Shown here: one piece after another, positions 25,205 through 34,491 of the stretch | Position numbering within the stretch: the stretch's first letter is position 1 | How the letters are laid out: each line of letters begins with the position of its first letter | Assembly (NCBI GenBank): GCA_020636955.1 | Contig: JACJWY010000004.1 | Span: 62,001-126,000, forward strand | Length of the DNA: 64,000 nt | Source: Thermoleophilales bacterium | GTDB lineage: Bacteria > Actinomycetota > Thermoleophilia > Solirubrobacterales > 70-9 | Reading direction: 5' to 3' | The notes under the pieces: generated by a model | Seen by the model: only the letters and a program-made list of their open reading frames with translations | Told to the model about the DNA's origin: nothing | Databases searched by the model: none | Position numbers and translations under genes: made by a program

Positions 25205-26014
25205 GTGCCGATACCGCGCAGGTTTGACCGGCGTCCCCCTGAACGGGACAACACTCGTATCAACGAGCGCATTCGCGTGCCCAAGGTACGGTTGATCGGT
25301 GCCGACGGCGAGCAGGTCGGGATCGTCGATACCGACCGGGCCCGTCAGATGGCCCGCGAAGCCGAGCTTGATCTGGTCGAGGTTGCGGCGAACGCGAAGC
25401 CGCCGGTCTGCCGCCTGCTCGACTACTCGAAGTACAAGTACGAGCAGGAGCAGAAGCAGAAGGCTGCCCGCAAGCATCAGACCCAGGTCAACGTGCGCGA
25501 GATCAAGCTGCGCCCGAAGATCGCCGACAACGACTACAACACCAAGAAAGGCCACGTCGAGCGTTTCCTCAAGCACGGCGACAAGGTCAAGGTGACGATC
25601 ATGTTCCGCGGCCGTGAACAGGCCCACCCGGACCGGGGCCGCGACCTGCTGTACCGGCTCTACGAGGATCTCGGCGAGGAGCTCGCGGTCATCGAATCGA
25701 GGCCGCTCCAGGAAGGGCGCAACATGAGCATGCTGCTTGGTCCTTCCAGGGAAGCAACCCGTACGGCCGAGGCCGACAAGGCCGCGAAGAAGAACAAGGG
25801 CAAGGGCAAGAACCGGGGTCCAGGAGAGGCTTCAGCGAACGAGCATCCCCAGGCGGTGCCGGATCACCCCAATGCCGTCGCCCCCGACGCGATTCCGGAC
25901 CACCCGAACGCGGTTGCGCCGGACACGGAAGCTCCCGAGCCGACCGAGCCAGAAGCGACCCCGGCCGAGCCCGAAGGGCCCCCGGCCGAAGAACCGGCCG
26001 AAACCTCAGACTGA
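25205..26014 (+). CDS. infC: Translation initiation factor IF-3 with repetitive C-terminal extension
   Basis: IF-3 keeps the 30S subunit free and checks start codons. Residues 1 to about 185 are a normal IF-3: [60 protein letters not shown] and [18 protein letters not shown]. About 85 more residues follow: a Lys-rich stretch and then a Pro/Ala/Glu-rich tail containing [10 protein letters not shown] twice in tandem. Typical IF-3 is 170-200 aa. Start is a GTG with no clear ribosome binding site. A terminator follows, so it is not co-transcribed with rpmI-rplT. Confidence 0.94.
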   Translation: MPIPRRFDRRPPERDNTRINERIRVPKVRLIGADGEQVGIVDTDRARQMAREAELDLVEVAANAKPPVCRLLDYSKYKYEQEQKQKAARKHQTQVNVREIKLRPKIADNDYNTKKGHVERFLKHGDKVKVTIMFRGREQAHPDRGRDLLYRLYEDLGEELAVIESRPLQEGRNMSMLLGPSREATRTAEADKAAKKNKGKGKNRGPGEASANEHPQAVPDHPNAVAPDAIPDHPNAVAPDTEAPEPTEPEATPAEPEGPPAEEPAETSD

Positions 26015-26031
26015 GAAATCGAGATCGCAAG

Positions 26032-26062
26032 AGTCAGTCATAGTGACTGACTTTCGCCTTTT
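26032..26062 (+). terminator. Terminator after infC
   Basis: Nine-base-pair hairpin AGTCAGTCA-tag-TGACTGACT (26032-26052), followed by a T-rich stretch ending in TTTT. Confidence 0.75.
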
Positions 26063-26077
26063 CGAATCCGAACAGGG

Positions 26078-27169
26078 TCAACTGGCGAGCTGGTCCGCGA
26101 TGCGGTCGGCTGCGTGGCCGTCCCAGAGCGGTGGCGGCTCTGGCGCTGTGTCCTGTACGGGGCCGGAAGCTTTTTCCTGGCCGGCGATGATCTCGGGGAT
26201 CTCGCTGATCCGGGCCGGGTCGAGGCCGAGCAGCACGTTGGTTCCGAGCTCGATCGTGACCGGGCGTTCAGTGTTGTCGCGCAGGGTGAAGCAGGGGATG
26301 CCAAGGTAGGTCGTCTCTTCCTGGATTCCACCGGAATCGGTCAGCACGGCGCCGGCGTCGGCTTCGAGGGAAAGGAACTCGAGGTAGCCGGCGGGATCGA
26401 CCAGGTGGAGGTTGTCGGCCAGTTCGGCGTTTCCGGCCAGTCGGGCCCGGGTGCGGGGGTGAACCGGGAAGAGCACCGGCATCAGGGTCGAAACCTCATT
26501 CAGTGCCGCGATCGCCTCGAAGAGCAGCGGGCCGTCAACCAGGGCGGGGCGGTGGAGGGTGACCAGCAGGTAGGAGCCGGGTTCGAGGCTGAACTGACGG
26601 CAGCTCTCCAGTGGACGAAATCTTTCCTGGAGGGCGACGAGACTGTCGATCATCGTGTTGCCGACGAAGCTCGCCCGCTCTTTCGGGATGCCTTCCAGCT
26701 CCAGGTTGCGAAGGGCTTCCTCGGAGTGGACCCAGAGTGTGTCCGCGATCTGGTCGGTGATAATCCGGTTGATCTCCTCGGGCATGGTCCGGTCGTGGCT
26801 GCGCAGGCCTGCCTCCAGGTGAGCGACCGGAATCCCCAGTTTCACCGCGGTCAGGGCCGCGGCAACCGTCGAGTTGACGTCGCCGGGCACCACCACCAGG
26901 TCGGGCCGGTTATCGACCAGCAGGGGCTCAAGTCGTTCCATCACCCGGGCGGTCTGCTGAGCGTGGCTGCCGGATCCGACTTCCAGCATGAAATCCGGAG
27001 CCGGCACCCCCAGCTGATCGAAGAAGATCTCGCTCATCATGCGGTCGTAGTGCTGGCCCGTGTGGACGATCAGCTGGTCCGTCTCCGGCGAGCGTCGGGA
27101 TACCGCGGCAATGAGCGGTGCCATTTTCACGAAATTGGGCCGGGTTCCGAGAATGTGCAGGATCCGCAT
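26078..27169 (-). CDS. wecB: UDP-N-acetylglucosamine 2-epimerase (non-hydrolysing)
   Basis: Interconverts UDP-GlcNAc and UDP-ManNAc, a step towards surface polysaccharides. The 363-aa protein shows the family opening ILGTRPNFVKMAPLI, then IVHTGQHYDRMMSE, VPGDVNSTVAAAL, VAHLEAGLRSHDRTMPEEINR and the C-terminal DSGGIQEETTYLGIPCFTLRDNTERP. Those are the nucleotide-binding and catalytic regions. It stands alone on the minus strand between infC and the GH3 gene, with its -10 box close to that of its divergent neighbour. Confidence 0.95.
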   Translation of the reverse strand: MRILHILGTRPNFVKMAPLIAAVSRRSPETDQLIVHTGQHYDRMMSEIFFDQLGVPAPDFMLEVGSGSHAQQTARVMERLEPLLVDNRPDLVVVPGDVNSTVAAALTAVKLGIPVAHLEAGLRSHDRTMPEEINRIITDQIADTLWVHSEEALRNLELEGIPKERASFVGNTMIDSLVALQERFRPLESCRQFSLEPGSYLLVTLHRPALVDGPLLFEAIAALNEVSTLMPVLFPVHPRTRARLAGNAELADNLHLVDPAGYLEFLSLEADAGAVLTDSGGIQEETTYLGIPCFTLRDNTERPVTIELGTNVLLGLDPARISEIPEIIAGQEKASGPVQDTAPEPPPLWDGHAADRIADQLAS

Positions 27170-27176
27170 CCCGGCC

Positions 27177-27182
27177 AGCGTA
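27177..27182 (-). promoter_or_regulatory. -10 box of wecB (leaderless type)
   Basis: TACGCT on the minus strand, seven bases before the ATG at 27169. The divergent GH3 box lies only 14 bases away. Confidence 0.45.
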
Positions 27183-27195
27183 CCGGCGCCGTGGC

Positions 27196-27201
27196 TATGC
27201 T
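27196..27201 (+). promoter_or_regulatory. -10 box of the GH3 gene (leaderless type)
   Basis: TATGCT, six bases before the ATG at 27208. Confidence 0.5.
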
Positions 27202-27207
27202 GTCCGC

Positions 27208-29421
27208 ATGGCTTGGCCGGGAGGGAGGAAGTTCATCGGGGGACTTGTGCTGGCCGCGCTGGCGTTTCTTGTGCTGGCCGGGCCGGCCTCCGCGGCCGGA
27301 CGCTGTGGCAACCAGGCCGAGCGACCCTGGTGCAACACAAACCTCTCGCCGGAAAAGAGGGCTGGACTGCTGATCGCGGCGATGACTCCGGAGCAGCGCA
27401 CCTCGATGCTCGGCGGCGATGACACGAAAGCCCTGGCCAGCCCGGATTACACGGGGATCGCCGACGGCATTCCCGAACTCGGTATCCCTCCGCTGCTGAT
27501 GGCCGATGGACCGGTCGGGATCAGGGTGGGCAATTCGACCGCGATGCCTTCGTCGATGGCCCTGGGGGCAACATTCAATCCCCGACTCGCCCGCCGGTAC
27601 GGGGCCGTGCTGGGTGCCGAGACCAGGGGCAAGGGCAACGACATGCTGTTCGGGCCCAACGTCGACATCATGCGGACGCCGCTGGCCGGACGCAGTTTCG
27701 AGAACTTTGGTGAGGATCCGTTCCTGACCTCCGCGCTGGCTGTTCCCTACATAAACGGGGTTCAGTCGAAGGGCGTAATCGCCACGGTCAAGCATTTCAT
27801 CGGCAACAACCAGGAAGGCTGGGCCGGAGAGGACGCAGACCGGGCCGTTCCGGGCGCATCGCCGGCCGGCCTGGTCAAGGAGGGAAGCCGGAACTACGTC
27901 GACGCAAGGATCGGCGAGCGAGCGATGCGCGAGATCTACATGCCGCCATTCGAGGCAGCCATCAGGAAGGCCGACCCGGGGGCGGTGATGTGCGCCTACA
28001 ACAAGGTGAACACCGAGTACGCCTGCGAGAACAAGGGGCTGCTTGACGGCCGGTTGAGGAAACAGCTCGGCTTCAAGGGAATGATCGTCGCCGACTACCT
28101 GGCGATCTATGACACGGCAAAGGCGGTGAAAGCCGGCCTCGACATGGAGCCGTGGCCGGGGATAGTGCTCGGGGTGTCTCGCCTGAATCAGGCGATCCAG
28201 TCGGGTGAGTTGACACAGGCTGACATCGACCTCAGGGCCCGGCAATACCTGACCACCCTGTTCAGGTACGGGCTCTTCGATCGCGCTGCCTATGTGCGCG
28301 ACGAAGAGAAAATCGACTGGACCGGCCACGACAAGGTCGCGAGGGAGGTCGGGGCCCAGTCCCTGACCCTGCTCAAGAACGACGGTCTCTTGCCGCTGAA
28401 GAAGTCGGCCGGCCAGTCGGTAGCCCTGATCGGGCCCGGAGCTACACGGGTGATCAAGGGCGGCGGATCCTCGGGCGTGATCGAGAGAAAATTCACCAGC
28501 CCTGCCGAGACTTTCACGGCGAGGCTCGGTGCTGCCAACGTGACGGTTCTCGATGGCAGTGACCATGCGGCCGCGGTCGCTGCCGCGAGAAACAGTGACG
28601 TCGCGATCGTTCTCGCCGCCAACTACATGACTGAATTTGTCGATCGCCGCTGCCTCAGCCTCGAATGTCCCCCGGCCTACGGTGATCAGGACGCGCTGAT
28701 CAGGCAAGTCGCCGCGGCCAATCCAAAGACTGTGGTCGTGCTGGAAACCGGGGCCCCGGTACTGACCCCCTGGCGGGGGAAGGTGGCGGCCCTGATCTCG
28801 GCCTGGTACCCGGGCCAGAGCCCGGGACCGGTTCTTGCCGACATGCTCTACGGCCGGACCGATCCTTCCGGCCGGCTGCCGGTCACCTTTCCCCGCCGCG
28901 AAAGCCAGATTCCGCTGGCCGGTCAAAGGTCGCTGTACCCCGGAATCAACAATGTGCTCGGCTACGGGGACGGCGTGAACGTTGGGTATCGCTCCTATCG
29001 GCACCGGGCGAAGACTCCGGCCTACTTCTTCGGCTTCGGACTCTCATACACGAAGTTCAAGGCGGAGCGGCTGGAACGGGTAAAGGCCCGCCACGGCGAG
29101 TTTGCCCGCTTGAGGATCAGAATTCGCAACTCCGGCCGCCGGAGCGGCTACGCCGTGCCGCAGCTCTATCTCCGCCTGAGTCGATCGGGCCGCGGGGCTT
29201 TCGCGCCGATCCGCCTCGTTGGTTTCGCCAAGGTCCGCCTGAAGCCCGGGGAACGGAAGTACGTCAGCTTCGGACTGTCCCGGCGCGACCTCTCGGTCTA
29301 CAGGCCAGGACTCGGAAAGTGGGTTCTGGCGACGCGTTGCCCCCGGATCTCCTTTGGCTGGTCGAGCAAGGAGATCCACGTCGGCACCACGCTGGGCGCT
29401 CCCGGGCGCTGCCGCAGGTAG
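27208..29421 (+). CDS. Secreted glycoside hydrolase family 3 beta-glucosidase-type enzyme
   Basis: Exported retaining glycosidase of about 737 aa. The start at ATG 27208 gives a clear signal peptide (GGLVLAALAFLVLAGPASAAG); a longer frame from 27118 would run into wecB. GH3 N-terminal domain: PPLLMADGPVGIR, GPNVDIMRTPLAGRSFENFGEDP, VKHFIGNNQEG and the nucleophile Asp in GMIVADYLA. The C-terminal GH3 domain has LLKNDGLLPL and WYPGQ, followed by a fibronectin III-like module (FFGFGLSYTKF). It ends in GRCRR. The substrate (glucoside, xyloside or other) is not determined. Confidence 0.92.
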   Translation: MAWPGGRKFIGGLVLAALAFLVLAGPASAAGRCGNQAERPWCNTNLSPEKRAGLLIAAMTPEQRTSMLGGDDTKALASPDYTGIADGIPELGIPPLLMADGPVGIRVGNSTAMPSSMALGATFNPRLARRYGAVLGAETRGKGNDMLFGPNVDIMRTPLAGRSFENFGEDPFLTSALAVPYINGVQSKGVIATVKHFIGNNQEGWAGEDADRAVPGASPAGLVKEGSRNYVDARIGERAMREIYMPPFEAAIRKADPGAVMCAYNKVNTEYACENKGLLDGRLRKQLGFKGMIVADYLAIYDTAKAVKAGLDMEPWPGIVLGVSRLNQAIQSGELTQADIDLRARQYLTTLFRYGLFDRAAYVRDEEKIDWTGHDKVAREVGAQSLTLLKNDGLLPLKKSAGQSVALIGPGATRVIKGGGSSGVIERKFTSPAETFTARLGAANVTVLDGSDHAAAVAAARNSDVAIVLAANYMTEFVDRRCLSLECPPAYGDQDALIRQVAAANPKTVVVLETGAPVLTPWRGKVAALISAWYPGQSPGPVLADMLYGRTDPSGRLPVTFPRRESQIPLAGQRSLYPGINNVLGYGDGVNVGYRSYRHRAKTPAYFFGFGLSYTKFKAERLERVKARHGEFARLRIRIRNSGRRSGYAVPQLYLRLSRSGRGAFAPIRLVGFAKVRLKPGERKYVSFGLSRRDLSVYRPGLGKWVLATRCPRISFGWSSKEIHVGTTLGAPGRCRR

Positions 29422-29497
29422 CCCGCAAGCCGGAAATCAACCGGCTCCCGGGGCGAGAGACCGTTACTCCGGAAATTCTGATTGAATGTTTCGGCTG

Positions 29498-29695
29498 ATG
29501 CCGAAGATGAAGACACATTCCGGGGCCAAAAAGCGCTTCAAGCGCTCGGCCAAGGGCAAGCTGCAGGGGCGGCGCGCTTACTCCAGCCACATTCTGGAAA
29601 AGAAGTCTCCGAAGCGCAAGCGCAACATGTCCAGGCCCGTGTCGATCAGCGAAAACGACGCCCCGCGCGTCAACAAGCTTCTGGGGGGCAAATAA
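29498..29695 (+). CDS. rpmI: 50S ribosomal protein L35
   Basis: Small basic L35 (65 aa from this start). MPKMKTHSGAKKRFKRS is the family opening, and the protein ends with NKLLGGK. An ATG at 29486 adds four residues (MFRL) and is less likely. rplT starts on the very next base after its stop. Normally it is second in infC-rpmI-rplT; here infC is 3.5 kb away. Confidence 0.95.
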   Translation: MPKMKTHSGAKKRFKRSAKGKLQGRRAYSSHILEKKSPKRKRNMSRPVSISENDAPRVNKLLGGK

Positions 29696-30055
29696 ATGGC
29701 CCGCGTGAAGCGTTCGGTAAATGCTCGCAAGAAGCGGCGCAAGGTACTTGAAGAGGCCAAGGGCTACTACGGCCGCAAGAACTCCTCGTACAAGCTGGCC
29801 AAGGAACAGGTCATGCGGTCGGGCGCCTACGCCTACCGTGACCGCCGGGTCCGCAAGCGGGAATTCCGTCGCCTCTGGATCACCCGCATCAACGCTGCTG
29901 CCCGCATGGAGGGCATGAGCTATTCCGAGCTGATGCATGGTCTCAGCGCCGCCGGCGTCGAGGTCAACCGCAAGATGCTCGCCGATATCGCGGTCAACGA
30001 CCGTGAGGACTTTCGCCGATTTGTCGAAATCGCCCGGGAGGGTGCCGCCGCCTAG
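29696..30055 (+). CDS. rplT: 50S ribosomal protein L20
   Basis: L20 (119 aa) is an early assembly protein that binds 23S rRNA. It shows [18 protein letters not shown], the [19 protein letters not shown] region and [19 protein letters not shown]. It is transcribed with rpmI and ends at a strong terminator. In some bacteria L20 represses its own operon; no such leader structure is evident here. Confidence 0.97.
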   Translation: MARVKRSVNARKKRRKVLEEAKGYYGRKNSSYKLAKEQVMRSGAYAYRDRRVRKREFRRLWITRINAAARMEGMSYSELMHGLSAAGVEVNRKMLADIAVNDREDFRRFVEIAREGAAA

Positions 30056-30081
30056 TGCGCTGACGGCACCTCGAACCCACC

Positions 30082-30113
30082 GGGCGGCTTCGCAACAGCG
30101 AGCCGCCCTTTTT
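30082..30113 (+). terminator. Terminator after rplT
   Basis: GC-rich hairpin GGGCGGCT...AGCCGCCC (30082-30108), extended by TCGC/GCGA pairing with one bulge, followed by TTTTT. Confidence 0.8.
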
Positions 30114-30144
30114 CGTTTCCGGGGGTCCATGACGAGAGAGATCG

Positions 30145-30861
30145 ATGATCACTAGCAAAGACAATGACAAGCTAACCCTGGTTCGCAAGCTCGGCCAGAA
30201 GAAACATCGCCGCAGGATGGGCATGTTTGTGACCGAGGGTGAAGACCTCGCGCAAGCCGGACTGGACGGGGGCCACGAGCCGGTCGCGCTCCTGGTTCAT
30301 CCCGACGTCGACATGCCGGGAGAGAAAGTCGAGCCGGAACTGCTCGACGGGGTGGCAACGCTGGCCTCCGGGACAAGGGTGATCGGGATCTGGCCGGAAC
30401 TCTGGGCCGGGCCGGAACTGCTCAGCGCCGACAAATGCCTTTTCCTCGACGGCGTCGCCGATCCCGGCAATGTGGGGACGATCATCCGCACCGCCGATGC
30501 GCTGATCGGCGGGACCGTCGTGCTTGGGCCGGGCAGCGCCGATCCCTTCTCCGGCATCGCCGTACGCTCCAGCATGGGTTCGGTCTTCACCCAGCCACTC
30601 GTCCGGGCCGGAATCGAAGACACCCCGGCTCCGCGGATCGCCCTGGCCCTGGGCGGCTCCGAAATTCCCGGCCCGGTCGAGGGGCCGGTGACCATCTGCC
30701 TCGGCTCTGAACGCGAAGGGCTTTCGCCGGAAGTCTTGAAGGAATGTGGGATCACCTGGACGATCCGGCAAAGACCCGACGGAGCCCAGTCGCTCAACGT
30801 CGCGGCCGCCGCGGCGATCGCCTGCGAGCGGATATCTTCGGCGACGACCGGGTCCGCATAA
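30145..30861 (+). CDS. TrmH/SpoU family RNA 2'-O-methyltransferase
   Basis: SAM-dependent SPOUT methyltransferase (238 aa) acting on ribose of rRNA or tRNA. The N-terminal substrate-binding part includes RKLGQKKHRRRMGMFVTEGEDL. The SPOUT motifs are FLDGVADPGNVGTIIRTADA (motif 1), ICLGSEREGLS (motif 2) and SLNVAAAAAI (motif 3). The position upstream of pheST and next to rplT is common for 23S rRNA methyltransferases of this type. GAGAGAG precedes the start. The exact target is unknown. Confidence 0.9.
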   Translation: MITSKDNDKLTLVRKLGQKKHRRRMGMFVTEGEDLAQAGLDGGHEPVALLVHPDVDMPGEKVEPELLDGVATLASGTRVIGIWPELWAGPELLSADKCLFLDGVADPGNVGTIIRTADALIGGTVVLGPGSADPFSGIAVRSSMGSVFTQPLVRAGIEDTPAPRIALALGGSEIPGPVEGPVTICLGSEREGLSPEVLKECGITWTIRQRPDGAQSLNVAAAAAIACERISSATTGSA

Positions 30862-30895
30862 AGAAGGAAAAACGAGGAAGCTGAACCGGAAGAAA

Positions 30896-31963
30896 ATGGT
30901 TGAACGGATAGAGCAAATCGAAGCCGAAGCGAAGGCGGCCATCGAGGCGGCCTCCTCGGCAACCGACATCGAAGAAGCCCGGGTCAGGTACCTCGGACGC
31001 AAGGCTGAACTGACCGGCATCCTCAGGGGCATCTCCGATCTGCCGCCGGAGCAGCGGGGGCCGGTCGGAAGCACGGGCAACAAGGTGCGGAAAGCGCTCG
31101 AAGGTCTCATCGAAGCCAAGGTCGATTCGATCAGGCACGCCGAACTCGAGAAGTCCCTCGCCGGGGACCGGATCGACGTGACCCTGCCAGGCAGCCCGGC
31201 CCGCAGGGTCGGTCACCTCCATCCGATCACCCGCACCCGGCGGATGATCGAGGACGTGATGGTGGGGCTCGGTTATCAGGTGATGGAAGGCCCTGAAGTC
31301 GAACACGACTACTACAACTTCACCGCTCTCAACCATCCCGAAGGCCACCCGGCCCGGATGCTTCAGGACACCTTCTACGTCGAGGATGAACAGCATGTGG
31401 AGCAGGTGCTGCTCAGGACGCACACTTCGCCGATGCAGGTGAGGGCGATGGAGGCCGCGCCGCCGCCGCTTTTCATGATCGTCCCGGGCAAGACCTACAG
31501 GCGCGATTCGGATGCCACCCACAGCCCGATGTTCCACCAGGTCGAGGGTCTGGCGGTGGGCGAGGGAATCACCCTTGCCGACCTCAAGGGCACACTGCTC
31601 GCCATGCTCAGGGAAATATTCGGGCCCGACCGGGAGATCCGCATGCGTCCCCACTTTTTCCCGTTCACCGAGCCATCGGTCGAGTTCGACGTGTCCTGTT
31701 TCCGCTGCGGCGGCTCCGGGTCACTCGATGACGGTTCCCGCTGCGGGCTCTGCAAGGGCATCGGCTGGATCGAACTGGGCGGGGCCGGCATGGTCGACCC
31801 GAACGTTTTCGGCTTCGTCGCCGACTCCGGCTACGACCCGGACTCGGTCACCGGTTTCGCCTTCGGTTTCGGGGTCGAACGGATCGCGATGCTGAGACAT
31901 GGGGTGGGCGACCTCCGTCTCTTCTTCGACAACGACATGCGGATGCTGGAGCAGTTCTCATGA
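30896..31963 (+). CDS. pheS: Phenylalanyl-tRNA synthetase alpha subunit
   Basis: Catalytic alpha subunit (355 aa) of the alpha2beta2 enzyme. The N-terminal coiled coil (VERIEQIEAEAKAAIEAA) binds tRNA. Class II motifs follow: GHLHPITRTRRMIEDVMVG, LLRTHTSPMQVRAME, FHQVEGLAVGEG and FGFGVERIAMLRHGV. A Cys-rich CFRCGGSG...CGLCKG segment replaces the usual short CRVCKGTGW loop. A longer frame to 30746 overlaps the methyltransferase gene, so ATG 30896 is preferred. Its last bases overlap pheT as ATGA. Confidence 0.95.
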   Translation: MVERIEQIEAEAKAAIEAASSATDIEEARVRYLGRKAELTGILRGISDLPPEQRGPVGSTGNKVRKALEGLIEAKVDSIRHAELEKSLAGDRIDVTLPGSPARRVGHLHPITRTRRMIEDVMVGLGYQVMEGPEVEHDYYNFTALNHPEGHPARMLQDTFYVEDEQHVEQVLLRTHTSPMQVRAMEAAPPPLFMIVPGKTYRRDSDATHSPMFHQVEGLAVGEGITLADLKGTLLAMLREIFGPDREIRMRPHFFPFTEPSVEFDVSCFRCGGSGSLDDGSRCGLCKGIGWIELGGAGMVDPNVFGFVADSGYDPDSVTGFAFGFGVERIAMLRHGVGDLRLFFDNDMRMLEQFS

Positions 31964-34491
31964 GAGTTCCCTACGGCTGGATGGCTGACTACTGCGACCC
32001 GGGGCTCCTGCCGCGGGATCTGGCCGAGCGGATGGCGATGACCGGCACCGAGGTCGAGCGGGTCGTTACCCTCGGACCGCCTTCGGCTGAAGGATTCGTG
32101 ATCGGCAAGGTCCTCGATGTGGTGAAGCACCCCGACGCGGATCGGCTGAACGTCTGCCAGGTCGACACCGGCGATGCCGGTTCCGCCGACGGTGGCCGGA
32201 CCATCGTCTGCGGTGCCCCGAATGTTGCTGCCGGCCAGACCGTGGTGGTGGCCCTGCCGGGAGCGGTGATGCCCGGTGGCATGAAAATCAAACAGGCGAA
32301 GCTGCGCGGCGTCGAGTCGAACGGGATGATCTGCTCGGACCGCGAACTCGAACTGGGCGAGGACCACAACGGAATTCTGGTCCTGGAAGACGGCCCCGCA
32401 GCGGGAACTCCGGCCGCCGGGGTGTTGCCGCTGGCTGAGCCGGTCCTCGAGCTGGAAGTGACTCCCAACCGGACTGACTGCTTCGGTATCTACGGGGTGG
32501 CGAGGGAAGCCCACGCGATCAGTGGAGCGCCGCTTGCTCCCGCGCCCTGGGACGGGGGACCGATCGGTCCCGGCGTCGGTTCCGAATCCGGGGACCTGGA
32601 AAGGCTGGGAGATCCAGCCGGTGCGGTGAAGACTGCCGACCGCGCCCGGGTCCTGGTCCGGGACGAGGAGCTTTGCCCGCGCTTCACCGCCCGGGGTTAC
32701 GCGGAGGTCAAGGTCGGCCCGTCGCCACGGTGGCTGAGATCGCGGCTGATCGCGGCCGGCATGCGGCCGATCTCGAACGTAGTCGACATCACCAACTACG
32801 TGATGTGGCTGACCGGCCAGCCCATGCATGCCTACGACCTCGACCTCGTGCCCGAAGGCGAGCTGGTCATAAGGAGGGCTGAAAACGGAGAAAAGGTGGC
32901 CGCCCTCGACGGCAACGATTACGAACTGACCGACCGGATGGTCGCCGTCGCCGATCGCAACGGGCTGGCCGGAATTGGCGGCATGATGGGCGGTTCCGTT
33001 TCCGAAGTCTCGGATTCGACGACCACCGTGCTGATGGAGGCCGCCAACTGGAACGGGCCGAACATCCTCCGGACCTCGCGGGATCTCGGCCTTCGCTCGG
33101 AGGCTTCGTCCCGTTTCGAGAAGCAGCTACACCCCGACCTCACCCTGCGTGCCCAGGCCGTCGCCGCGAGGCTGATGGTCGAAGTCTGCGGCGCGACACC
33201 GATGACCGGGATCGTCGACATCGCCGCTCCGGTGCCTGCCGCGGAGCCGATCTGGCTGCGGGCCGGCCGGGTCGAGCGGATCCTCGGTTTGGCGATCGAC
33301 ACCGACCGCCAGGCACGGGCCCTGGAAATGCTGGGCTTCGGAGTTCAAAGAGACGGTAAGGACCTTCTCGTATCGGTGCCCCCGGACCGGCATTACGACG
33401 TCACCCGGGAAATCGACCTGGTCGAGGAAGTCGGACGGATCAGCGACCTCGACCGGAACCTTCCGGCGACCCTGCCTTCCGGGCCGGGGCGTCCCGGCGG
33501 TCTCAGCCGGCAGCAGGTGCTGCAGCGCCGGGCCGAGGACTCGCTGAGGGAATCGGGCTTCGACGAGATGGTCGGCTGGAGCTTCACCGACCCGAACGAG
33601 AAGGACAGGTTGCGACTTGACCCGGAAGATCCGCGGGCAGGTGCGGTCAGGCTGGCCAACCCGCTTTCCGAGGAACAGTCATTGATGCGCACGACCCTGC
33701 TCGGCTCCGTCCTCGGCGCCGCACAGCGGAACCTTTCGCGGGGTGCCGATCGCGTGGCACTCTTCGAGTCCGGCCGGGTCTACCTGCCGGCGGCTGCGTT
33801 CGGCCCCGGTCCGCTCGGCGGAGACTTTCCCGGCAACACACGGCCACCGTTCAACGAACCTCAGCATCTCTGCGGGTTGGCGGTCGGTTCGGTCGACCCC
33901 TCGACCTGGAGGGGGGAAGCATCCGGGGCGGACTTCTTCGCCCTGAAGGGCGTCCTGGAGCACCTCGCTGGCAGCCTCGGCACCGCCGTATCGGTGGAGC
34001 GCATTCCCGGTGCGCCGACCCAGCCCTTCCTCCATCCCGGCAAGTCCGGGGTGGTGCGGGTCGACGAGCGGCCGATCGGCTGGATCGGAGAAATCCACCC
34101 GCTGGTGGCAGCCGAATACGACCTGGACTGTGCCGTCGCCTTCGAGATCGCCCTGGCCGACCTGCTTCAGGCGAGTCCGGTCGGCGAAGAGGCCTATCGG
34201 GACTTCACGCCTTTCCCCCCGGTTGATCGCGATCTCGCCGTGCTGGTAGCCGAAGAAATGCCGGCTTCATCTGTGCTTGCCGCGGTCCGGGACAGCGGGG
34301 GAGAACTGCTCGCCAGCGTCTCGGTCTTCGATGTTTACAGCGGCGAGGGCGTTGGTGAAGGCGAGAAGAGCCTGGCCCTCAGGTTGCGCTTCCGGGCGCC
34401 GGACCGGACTCTCAGCGACGAGGAGATCGAGCCGATCTGGTCCGGAATCATCGCCGCCCTGGAAGAAATCGGGGGAAAGCTTCGTGGCTGA
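31960..34491 (+). CDS. pheT: Phenylalanyl-tRNA synthetase beta subunit
   Basis: The 843-aa beta subunit with standard layout: MRVPYGWMADYCDPGL start, an EMAP-type tRNA-binding OB domain (GKVLDVVKHPDADRLNVCQV, IVCGAPNVAAGQ), the B3/B4 editing domain (GYAEVKVGPSPRWL, ISNVVDITNYVM), B5 domain, catalytic-like core and the C-terminal FDX-ACB anticodon domain (FPPVDRDLAVLV). It overlaps pheS at its start and argC at its end, so synthetase and arginine genes form one transcription unit. Confidence 0.96.
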   Translation: MRVPYGWMADYCDPGLLPRDLAERMAMTGTEVERVVTLGPPSAEGFVIGKVLDVVKHPDADRLNVCQVDTGDAGSADGGRTIVCGAPNVAAGQTVVVALPGAVMPGGMKIKQAKLRGVESNGMICSDRELELGEDHNGILVLEDGPAAGTPAAGVLPLAEPVLELEVTPNRTDCFGIYGVAREAHAISGAPLAPAPWDGGPIGPGVGSESGDLERLGDPAGAVKTADRARVLVRDEELCPRFTARGYAEVKVGPSPRWLRSRLIAAGMRPISNVVDITNYVMWLTGQPMHAYDLDLVPEGELVIRRAENGEKVAALDGNDYELTDRMVAVADRNGLAGIGGMMGGSVSEVSDSTTTVLMEAANWNGPNILRTSRDLGLRSEASSRFEKQLHPDLTLRAQAVAARLMVEVCGATPMTGIVDIAAPVPAAEPIWLRAGRVERILGLAIDTDRQARALEMLGFGVQRDGKDLLVSVPPDRHYDVTREIDLVEEVGRISDLDRNLPATLPSGPGRPGGLSRQQVLQRRAEDSLRESGFDEMVGWSFTDPNEKDRLRLDPEDPRAGAVRLANPLSEEQSLMRTTLLGSVLGAAQRNLSRGADRVALFESGRVYLPAAAFGPGPLGGDFPGNTRPPFNEPQHLCGLAVGSVDPSTWRGEASGADFFALKGVLEHLAGSLGTAVSVERIPGAPTQPFLHPGKSGVVRVDERPIGWIGEIHPLVAAEYDLDCAVAFEIALADLLQASPVGEEAYRDFTPFPPVDRDLAVLVAEEMPASSVLAAVRDSGGELLASVSVFDVYSGEGVGEGEKSLALRLRFRAPDRTLSDEEIEPIWSGIIAALEEIGGKLRG

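Noticed and set aside
26114..27373. A long open frame opposite wecB (and similar long antisense frames at 176-832 and 16118-17821)
   Set aside because: Shadow frames of high-GC genes. The opposite strand carries clear family motifs and the shadows have none.
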